5,757 nt of DNA from Candidatus Dojkabacteria bacterium CG_4_10_14_0_2_um_filter_Dojkabacteria_WS6_41_15 (lineage in GTDB: Bacteria; Patescibacteriota; Dojkabacteria; GCA-002793355): contig PFQB01000064.1 of assembly GCA_002793355.1 (NCBI GenBank), positions 1 to 5,757 on the forward strand, in the 5' to 3' direction. This document shows, one piece after another, positions 1 to 4,638 of this stretch; the stretch's first letter is position 1; every line of letters begins with the position of its first letter. The position numbers were made by a program, and so were the translations under genes. The notes under the pieces were generated by a model. That model was given only the letters and a program-made list of their open reading frames with translations. It was not told where the DNA came from and made no database searches.

Positions 1-16
1 CCATTATCTCATGTTC

Positions 17-46
17 TTGCATTTTTCCCCATGCCCTACATACAAT
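17..46 (+). promoter_or_regulatory. Possible second, upstream valS promoter
   Basis: TTGCAT (17-22, 4 of 6 matches to TTGACA) and TACAAT (41-46, 5 of 6 matches to TATAAT) are separated by 18 bp. Initiation near 53 would give valS a leader of roughly 28 nt, although no Shine-Dalgarno sequence would be present in it. In AT-rich intergenic DNA such matches arise by chance, so this is a weak call. The rest of positions 1-62 shows no gene or hairpin. Confidence 0.25.
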
Positions 47-68
47 TTTCTTTATCAGTAAATTGGGT

Positions 69-74
69 TATAAT
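69..74 (+). promoter_or_regulatory. Consensus -10 element of valS, placed for a leaderless transcript
   Basis: A perfect TATAAT is followed by a 6-nt spacer and then the ATG at 81, so initiation at the usual distance from the -10 would fall on or next to the A of the start codon. No good -35 is visible at 16-18 bp spacing (best TTTTCT at 46-51), and there is no exact TGn extension. The hexamer match and geometry are seen; leaderless transcription is inferred. Confidence 0.6.
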
Positions 75-80
75 GCCTTC

Positions 81-2441
81 ATGGCAAAATTCGAACTTTT
101 TAAGGGACCGTACAATCCGCAAATCGCCGAACCAGCAGTACTAAATTTCTGGGGTGCGAATGCTTTCTTTAAACCAGAGTACAACGCGGTCAAAAAAGTC
201 GTCGATTCAACTGCCGACCTAAAAAAATATCTTAAAGGTAACCCCGACAGACGCTACGTTATTATTGATCCACCACCAAATGCCTACGGACGACCACATT
301 TGGGTAATATCTCTGGTTATGCGTACCAAGATTTGTTAGGCCGTTTCTGGAGAATGAAAGGGAAACGAGTGTTGCTTTTTCCAGGAAAAGACCACGCAGG
401 GATTCAAGGGGAAATTGTTGTTCTCCGAGAGCTTTTCCGTCCACAAGGAAAGTCGAAGCAAAATATGTCACGCAAGCAGTTTTACGAAGAAACCTACGAG
501 TATTTTACAAAGACCATGGCGGCAGCACTGCAAGACGAAAAAAGAATTGGCCTTTCCGCCGACTACGACCGAAATGTATTCACTCTAGACCCCGAGATTG
601 TCGACAACGTGCTCTCAACTTTTGTGAAACTTTATGAAGCAAACAAGGTATACAAAGGGGTCCGTATCGTAAATTGGTGCCCCTCCTGCAAAACTGCGTT
701 AGCCGACATTGACACGAAGAAAAAAGATAGAGAATCTACAATGTGTTTCCTTCGTTATCCCCTAAAAGATAGTGTCGGAAGTCTAGAGTACATTACCGTA
801 GCGACATCACGTCCAGAAACCATGCTTGGCGACACCGCAGTTGTGGTTAATCCAGATGATAAGCGCTACACAAAACTTCACGGTAAAACACTAGTTCTTC
901 CCCTCGTAAATCGTGAAGTCCCCATAATCACCGATGCACAAGTTGATATAACCGTAGGGACCGGCTGCCTTAAGCTAACGCCTGCCCACGCTGCCGAAGA
1001 TTATGAAATCATGCTTCGCTGGAACAAACAACACCCAAAGGAATCAGTAGATTGGATTAATGTAATTGACCCGGAAGGCAATATGTGTGGGCCAATTGGC
1101 AAATACAAAGGAATGTCTGCCGAAGAAGCCAAAAACGCAGTTCTCGCAGATTTCAAGGCACTTGGGTTGTACGAAAAGGAAGAAACTATCTCGCAACACG
1201 CCCCAGTTTGTGAACGCTGCGAGACACTGATCCAACCGCTTATGTCCAGCCAATGGTTCGTAGACGTTGCCGAAATGCGCGATAAAGGTTTAGATGCTGT
1301 TAAATCCGGCGAGATTGTGATTCATCCAAAATATATGACTAAAAAATACAACTTCTGGATGAAGAACCTGCGAGACTGGCCAATTTCCCGAACGTTATGG
1401 TGGGGCTATCGTTTTCCCGTTTGGTATAAGGGCAAACTCGAAACCACCTATGGCGAGGATGGCAAAGTACTCGAAAAGATTAGTGGAGTAGTAGTTACCG
1501 ATTTTGCTGATGCCGTTACAAAAAAATTGGCAATTGTAAGCAAAACCTCCCCTGGCGAGGGCTGGCTTCAAGATGAAAACGTTTTCGATACTTGGTTTAG
1601 TTCCGGACAATGGCCCTATGTAACACTAGAAAAGGAAGGATTATTTGATGAAATGTATCCGACCGATGCGCTCGATACCAGTTACGATATTCTCGAAATG
1701 TGGGTGTCTAGAATGATTATGTTGGGATTATTCCGCACGGGAAAAATTCCTTTCAAAGACGTTTACTTGCATGGATTGATAAAAGGAGCAAATGGCCAGA
1801 AGATGAGCAAATCCAAGGGTAATGTTGTAGAGCTTGATGACCTCGTCAATGAATTCGGAGCTGATGCCATCAGAATGCTCTACATAATCGGCAATAAAGC
1901 GGGTGCCAGTTACCGTATCGACAACGAAAAGCTTGCAGGAAATCGTAATTTCCTCAACAAACTATGGAATGCTTCGCGGTACGTGTTTTTCGCAGCACAA
2001 GACCTAGAAAAACCCTGGGAATTAGCAGAAAAAGACTTGCCCTTTACCGAAGAAGACCAAAAAATGCTTACCGAAGCACGTGACATGGCCAAAAGAGTAG
2101 AAAAGAAAATCAAAAACTTTCAATTTGGCTTAGTTGCCGTAGACTTAGTCCAATCTTTCTGGCACTCTTTCTGCGACAGCTACATTGAACAAGTCAAAAA
2201 TCGACTTTACACCAAAGATAAAGAAGGAAACCCAATCAATACCTCCGAAGAGGCAATCGCTTCACGCAGAGCAGGGCAGTGGACACTCTGGCACATACTT
2301 GGAATCTATCTAAAGTTGTTCCACCCGTACATTCCATTTATTACCGAATATTTGTGGGAGTCGTATCCAAAATCACCAGAAGAGAGTGGAACAATTATGT
2401 ATGCGAAATGGCCGGAAGAGGGAAAAGAACTAAAGCAATAA
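81..2441 (+). CDS. valS: Valyl-tRNA synthetase (valine--tRNA ligase), short form
   Basis: Cytoplasmic class Ia aminoacyl-tRNA synthetase that charges tRNA-Val with valine using ATP and hydrolyses mischarged Thr-tRNA-Val. Numbered from the ATG at 81 (786 aa), the protein shows PPPN at 64-67, a HIGH-equivalent HLGN at 73-76, the ValRS-type PGKDHAGI at 101-108, paired cysteines CPSC (200-203) and CERC (377-380) suggesting a zinc site, the CP1 editing motifs TSRPET (242-247) and KLTPAH (298-303), SSQWFV near 389-394, DTWFSS at 503-508, an intact KMSKS at 574-578, and a helical anticodon-binding domain from about 620. DHAGI and DTWFSS separate it from IleRS and LeuRS. It is shorter than most bacterial ValRS (roughly 860-950 aa) because it stops just after the anticodon-binding domain and lacks the C-terminal coiled-coil arm. 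Two motif departures are seen: HLGN instead of HxGH, and HAAED instead of the usual HDxxD in the editing site. I chose ATG 81 over the in-frame TTG at 63 because a perfect TATAAT lies between them and conserved-looking sequence begins after 81. The last codons and the TAA stop lie in the downstream repeat array. Confidence 0.96.
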   Translation: MAKFELFKGPYNPQIAEPAVLNFWGANAFFKPEYNAVKKVVDSTADLKKYLKGNPDRRYVIIDPPPNAYGRPHLGNISGYAYQDLLGRFWRMKGKRVLLFPGKDHAGIQGEIVVLRELFRPQGKSKQNMSRKQFYEETYEYFTKTMAAALQDEKRIGLSADYDRNVFTLDPEIVDNVLSTFVKLYEANKVYKGVRIVNWCPSCKTALADIDTKKKDRESTMCFLRYPLKDSVGSLEYITVATSRPETMLGDTAVVVNPDDKRYTKLHGKTLVLPLVNREVPIITDAQVDITVGTGCLKLTPAHAAEDYEIMLRWNKQHPKESVDWINVIDPEGNMCGPIGKYKGMSAEEAKNAVLADFKALGLYEKEETISQHAPVCERCETLIQPLMSSQWFVDVAEMRDKGLDAVKSGEIVIHPKYMTKKYNFWMKNLRDWPISRTLWWGYRFPVWYKGKLETTYGEDGKVLEKISGVVVTDFADAVTKKLAIVSKTSPGEGWLQDENVFDTWFSSGQWPYVTLEKEGLFDEMYPTDALDTSYDILEMWVSRMIMLGLFRTGKIPFKDVYLHGLIKGANGQKMSKSKGNVVELDDLVNEFGADAIRMLYIIGNKAGASYRIDNEKLAGNRNFLNKLWNASRYVFFAAQDLEKPWELAEKDLPFTEEDQKMLTEARDMAKRVEKKIKNFQFGLVAVDLVQSFWHSFCDSYIEQVKNRLYTKDKEGNPINTSEEAIASRRAGQWTLWHILGIYLKLFHPYIPFITEYLWESYPKSPEESGTIMYAKWPEEGKELKQ

Positions 2442-2591
2442 AGCACGAAAAGATTAAAGCATAAAGGTTAAAGTGTAAAGGCTAAAGTGTAAAGGTCGAA
2501 GGCAAAATCGTTAAAGCAAGAAAGCATTAAAGCATAAAGATTAAAGGCTAAAGGCTTACACATAAAGCGTAAAGCAAAAAAGACTAAAGAA
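2431..2591. repeat. Degenerate tandem array of 7-nt units, consensus TAAAGNN
   Basis: About 22 units are recognisable. Intact TAAAG cores start at 2431, 2439, 2455, 2462, 2469, 2476, 2483, 2490, 2512, 2528, 2535, 2542, 2549, 2563, 2570 and 2585, with decayed units at about 2447, 2497 (CGAAG), 2504, 2520 (GAAAG), 2556 and 2577. Spacing is exactly 7 nt through 2455-2504 and again through 2528-2577, with 8-nt steps at the joins. The two trailing bases vary freely (CA, GT, TG, GC, AT, CG) while the core is kept. The array fills the gap between convergent valS and the GHKL-like gene. Its first unit lies in the valS Leu-Lys codons, the second contains the valS TAA stop, and the last contains the CTT and most of the TAG stop of the minus-strand gene. 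There is no inverted repeat, so it is not an ordinary intrinsic terminator. Function is unknown. Confidence 0.9.
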
Positions 2592-3072
2592 TAATGTGTT
2601 GTTCTAAATTCGGAATATGTACGATTGCATTAATTTGCCCCCCGGTAAGTGCATTGTAACTCAATGAGCCTCCAAATTCAGCAAGCGTTCTTCTACACGA
2701 TCTGATTCCGTGTCCACCGAAAACCATACCCTCAAAATCGGGATCTCCTTTTTTCGTTGTGCGCGGATGAGTACCGGTCAGATTCGCAAGTACGGTTGGC
2801 AACCGTTGTAAAGGCTCATTGACGCTTCCAAAAATTCGAATCGAGTCCCGATCAGGAAGTACGACGGCATAGGAACAACCCCGCTCCTGCAGATTCATGA
2901 GAAGTTCTCCAAAAACCTTGACTAAATCAATTCTGACACCGCGAATACGAGGTTCACCAAACACGAGCATTCCAGGAATTTCTTGCAACTGAGCTGCATA
3001 CAACTGTGAAATATCAAAGAAGCCCGGAGGAAGTTCTTTTGGTACCTCGTTTAGTGACATATCTAACAACAT
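2584..3072 (-). CDS. Stand-alone GHKL/HATPase_c-like domain protein, degenerate ATP site
   Basis: A 162-aa soluble protein that I assign to the histidine-kinase-like ATPase (GHKL) fold by motif order, without a named family. An N-box-like ELLMN lies at 56-60 (Glu and Asn spaced ExxxN). The strand at 77-82 (SIRIFG) sits where the G1 box DxGxG is expected, but its Asp is absent. TTKK at 105-108 matches the TTK that often precedes the lid. GGHGI at 119-123 matches the G2 box, followed by CRRTLAEFGGSL (126-137) and a TGGQINAIVHIP tail, the typical end of a kinase ATPase domain. There is no dimerisation/phosphoacceptor His domain, sensor or transmembrane segment, so it is not a complete histidine kinase. 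Size would fit an anti-sigma (RsbW/SpoIIAB-type) or partner-switch protein, but the end resembles kinases more. ATG 3072 is preferred because TATAAT ends 7 nt upstream; an alternative ATG lies at 3060. It is transcribed divergently from the transporter. Fold assignment is moderately sure; ATP binding is doubtful. Confidence 0.75.
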   Translation of the reverse strand: MLLDMSLNEVPKELPPGFFDISQLYAAQLQEIPGMLVFGEPRIRGVRIDLVKVFGELLMNLQERGCSYAVVLPDRDSIRIFGSVNEPLQRLPTVLANLTGTHPRTTKKGDPDFEGMVFGGHGIRSCRRTLAEFGGSLSYNALTGGQINAIVHIPNLEQHIIL

Positions 3073-3079
3073 TACCTGG

Positions 3080-3085
3080 ATTATA
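3080..3085 (-). promoter_or_regulatory. Consensus -10 element of the GHKL-like gene
   Basis: On the minus strand this reads TATAAT, a perfect match, followed by 7 nt and then ATG 3072. Initiation would fall at or one base before the start codon, giving a leaderless or nearly leaderless mRNA. No convincing -35 is seen; its expected place is inside the divergent transporter gene. An AGG sits too close to the ATG to act as a normal Shine-Dalgarno site. Confidence 0.55.
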
Positions 3086-3094
3086 TGATATTAT
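3086..3094 (+). promoter_or_regulatory. Extended -10 element of the EamA-like transporter gene
   Basis: TGA precedes TATTAT (3089-3094), forming a TGn-extended -10, followed by exactly 6 nt and ATG 3101, the same spacing as for valS. The expected -35 position (about 3066-3071) has no TTGACA-like match, which extended -10 promoters tolerate. Only 3 bp separate this hexamer from the -10 of the divergent gene, so polymerase could not occupy both at once. Confidence 0.55.
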
Positions 3095-3100
3095 CCCTAA

Positions 3101-3952
3101 ATGTGGTATATCCTTCCGTTGCTGGCTGGCGTGTGCATAGCACTTTCTGAATTTTGCTCCAAATATATTGCGGACGACCAAAGTACCGTAGAAATGAAAA
3201 TTTTGCTTGCCAACGTGCTTGGTATGCTGTGTTCACTCGCATTGATGCCGTTGGAACAGGTACAAGTTTCCTTTAATCCATTCGCCATAGGCTTGTTATT
3301 GGTAAATGGCGGAATTATGGCAATTGCAGGCACCCTTTACTACGTTGGGCTTAAGCATATTGATATTTCGGTTTCAACCGTGTTAACCAAAACTTCTGTG
3401 CTGGTATATACCCTCGGGGGTATTTTTCTGATGGGAGAACAGCTTACCGTGCTACAAATTGCCGGAACTGCTTTGGTCATACTTAGTCTCGCGAGTATTA
3501 ATGGGTTGGGAACGCTTAAAAAAATAAAACTCAATACCTGGGCTTCGATTCTGCTAGTTACCGGATGTTTATTTGGCCTTTCTATTCTCTCCGACAATTA
3601 CCTTTCTCAGTATTTTTCGCCTTTCTTCTATTTGTTCTCAATGTTCACCACGACTTCGATAATATTGTCAGTTTACTACGTGTTATCAAAGCGTGTTGCA
3701 TTTTCTGCACCAAAGCAGAAAATGCTTCTAACACAGCTTGTAGCTGCAGGTTTATCAGTTGGAGGTCAGGCCTTATTGTTAATGACGTATCGCTTAGGTG
3801 GTTACGTTTCACTTTCGAACCTGTTTGCCTTGATTAGACTTCCTCTTGTGCTAATCTTCGGCATCATCATCTTAAAAGAGAGAAGCAATATACAACAGAA
3901 ACTTATTTCTATTGCAATTCTTACCGCTGGACTGATCCTGCTTAAGCTGTAG
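3101..3952 (+). CDS. EamA/DMT-superfamily 10-TM transporter-like protein
   Basis: A 283-aa integral inner-membrane protein of the drug/metabolite transporter type; the substrate cannot be read from sequence. Ten hydrophobic segments fall at about 3-22, 32-49, 61-81, 89-110, 116-133, 146-163, 173-195, 208-229, 236-258 and 264-282, in two five-helix halves, the usual EamA duplication. Each half carries the family's Glu signature between its fourth and fifth helix: MGEQL with E113, and LKERS with E250. YYVGLKHIDISVSTVL (80-95) resembles the typical EamA helix 3-4 junction. Length is normal for the family (about 280-300 aa). The start is fixed by an extended -10 element 6 nt upstream; there is no Shine-Dalgarno site. 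A holB-like gene follows after 8 nt, so the two may be co-transcribed. Family members export amino acids, metabolites or nucleotide sugars; any such role here is unproven. Confidence 0.88.
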   Translation: MWYILPLLAGVCIALSEFCSKYIADDQSTVEMKILLANVLGMLCSLALMPLEQVQVSFNPFAIGLLLVNGGIMAIAGTLYYVGLKHIDISVSTVLTKTSVLVYTLGGIFLMGEQLTVLQIAGTALVILSLASINGLGTLKKIKLNTWASILLVTGCLFGLSILSDNYLSQYFSPFFYLFSMFTTTSIILSVYYVLSKRVAFSAPKQKMLLTQLVAAGLSVGGQALLLMTYRLGGYVSLSNLFALIRLPLVLIFGIIILKERSNIQQKLISIAILTAGLILLKL

Positions 3953-3955
3953 AAT
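3950..3955 (+). promoter_or_regulatory. Possible -10 element overlapping the transporter stop codon
   Basis: TAGAAT (5 of 6 matches to TATAAT) begins with the TAG stop of the transporter gene and is followed by 5 nt and ATG 3961. A weak -35 candidate TGGACT lies at 3928-3933 with 16-bp spacing. The geometry resembles that of valS and the transporter gene, so the holB-like gene might have its own leaderless promoter, or it may simply be read through from upstream. Confidence 0.35.
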
Positions 3956-3960
3956 ACCGT

Positions 3961-4638
3961 ATGACCTTTTTAATCATCAGCAACAACGAGGAGGAAATTC
4001 GCAAAGAAATTCACACCCTTATTGTGCAACAACTGGCCGAAGAAACAATTCAACCACTTCGACTCGAGGAATTAACGCATCCTGATATTCACTTCTTAAA
4101 CGGCTTTGACATGGAAACGGTCGGTATTGCCGATGCACGTGCTTTTACAAAAATACTTCACAAAAAACCATTTAAAGCAAAAAAACATTTGGGAATCATT
4201 TTAGGCTTCGAAAAATCGACGATAGAGGCGCAAAATGCCCTTCTGAAAGAGTTTGAAGATCATCCGGCCACCGTTTCGTACATTCTTGGCGTTATTGACG
4301 AAAACTCAATACTTCCAACCATTCATTCTCGCGCAACCGTCAAATACCTTAAAGGCAAAGTACCCGTCAAAGAACACAAGGAACTGCTGAAACTTCTTAC
4401 GTTCTTTATTGATGACTCCGAAGATCTGCTGATCGGGTTTGCCACAGTACAAAAGAAAGAATGGACACGCCTTAATGCAGAGACCTTCCTGAGTGAACTC
4501 TATAACAAGCTGACAAAGAATCGAGAAGCAAAGTCAAAACTGATGGCATTGCAAAAATGCAGTGAATACCTTCGCAACAATGTCTCGCCAAAACAAGTAA
4601 TTACCTATCTCTTACTCAGTTTTCGTCACAAAGTCTGA
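3961..4638 (+). CDS. DNA polymerase III delta-prime (HolB)-like clamp-loader protein, reduced
   Basis: A 225-aa cytoplasmic protein resembling the central part of the delta-prime subunit, which helps the clamp loader place the sliding clamp on DNA. The clearest block is VGIADARAFTKILHKKPFKAKKHLGII (54-80), matching the IDDIRxLxxxLxxKPFxGxxKVxII pattern of DnaX/HolB proteins, then EAQNALLKEFEDHP (89-102), the family's AANALLKTLEEPP motif, and ILPTIHSRA (117-125), matching LPTIxSRC with the final Cys replaced by Ala. No Walker A is present: the start LIISNNEEEIRKEI aligns where the P-loop would be. The Walker B acidic position is also lost (IILGFEKS), and there is no four-Cys zinc module. Delta-prime proteins are usually about 300-340 aa, so the N-terminal ATPase lobe and C-terminal collar are shortened. 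It lies 8 nt after the transporter gene with no Shine-Dalgarno site, and its 3' end overlaps the convergent neighbour by 27 bp. Homology is fairly sure; functional equivalence to HolB is inferred. Confidence 0.82.
   Translation: MTFLIISNNEEEIRKEIHTLIVQQLAEETIQPLRLEELTHPDIHFLNGFDMETVGIADARAFTKILHKKPFKAKKHLGIILGFEKSTIEAQNALLKEFEDHPATVSYILGVIDENSILPTIHSRATVKYLKGKVPVKEHKELLKLLTFFIDDSEDLLIGFATVQKKEWTRLNAETFLSELYNKLTKNREAKSKLMALQKCSEYLRNNVSPKQVITYLLLSFRHKV
4612..4638. other. 27-bp tail-to-tail overlap of convergent genes
   Basis: The plus-strand holB-like gene ends with TGA at 4636-4638, while the minus-strand membrane protein gene ends with TAA at 4614-4612. The last nine codons of each therefore share the same DNA on opposite strands. 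There is no room for a terminator between them; both transcripts must end inside or beyond the opposing gene and would have complementary 3' ends. Confidence 0.9.

Larger units (their letters stand above)
3078..3096. repeat. 19-bp near-perfect palindrome in the divergent promoter region
   Basis: GGATTATAT-G-ATATTATCC has its centre at 3087. The two 9-bp arms are reverse complements at 8 of 9 positions. It occupies most of the 28 bp between the divergent start codons, and each arm contains the -10 hexamer of one gene. It could be a symmetric bidirectional promoter, an operator for a dimeric repressor, or both. Confidence 0.7.

Noticed and set aside
63..80. TTG start extending ValRS by six residues
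   Set aside because: The extension would translate straight through a perfect TATAAT and has no Shine-Dalgarno site; ATG 81 fits promoter geometry and the protein family better.
2279..2464. Small plus-strand gene overlapping the end of valS
   Set aside because: It lies in another frame of the conserved valS coding sequence and runs into the repeat array; no start signal and no recognisable protein features.
2431..2591. CRISPR array or intrinsic terminator
   Set aside because: Units are only 7 nt with no spacers, and the cores are all in the same orientation, so no stem-loop followed by a T-run can form.
2584..3072. GHKL-like gene as a pseudogene fragment of a full histidine kinase
   Set aside because: Its start sits right at a divergent promoter with no kinase remnants upstream, where the transporter gene begins, and the frame is intact.
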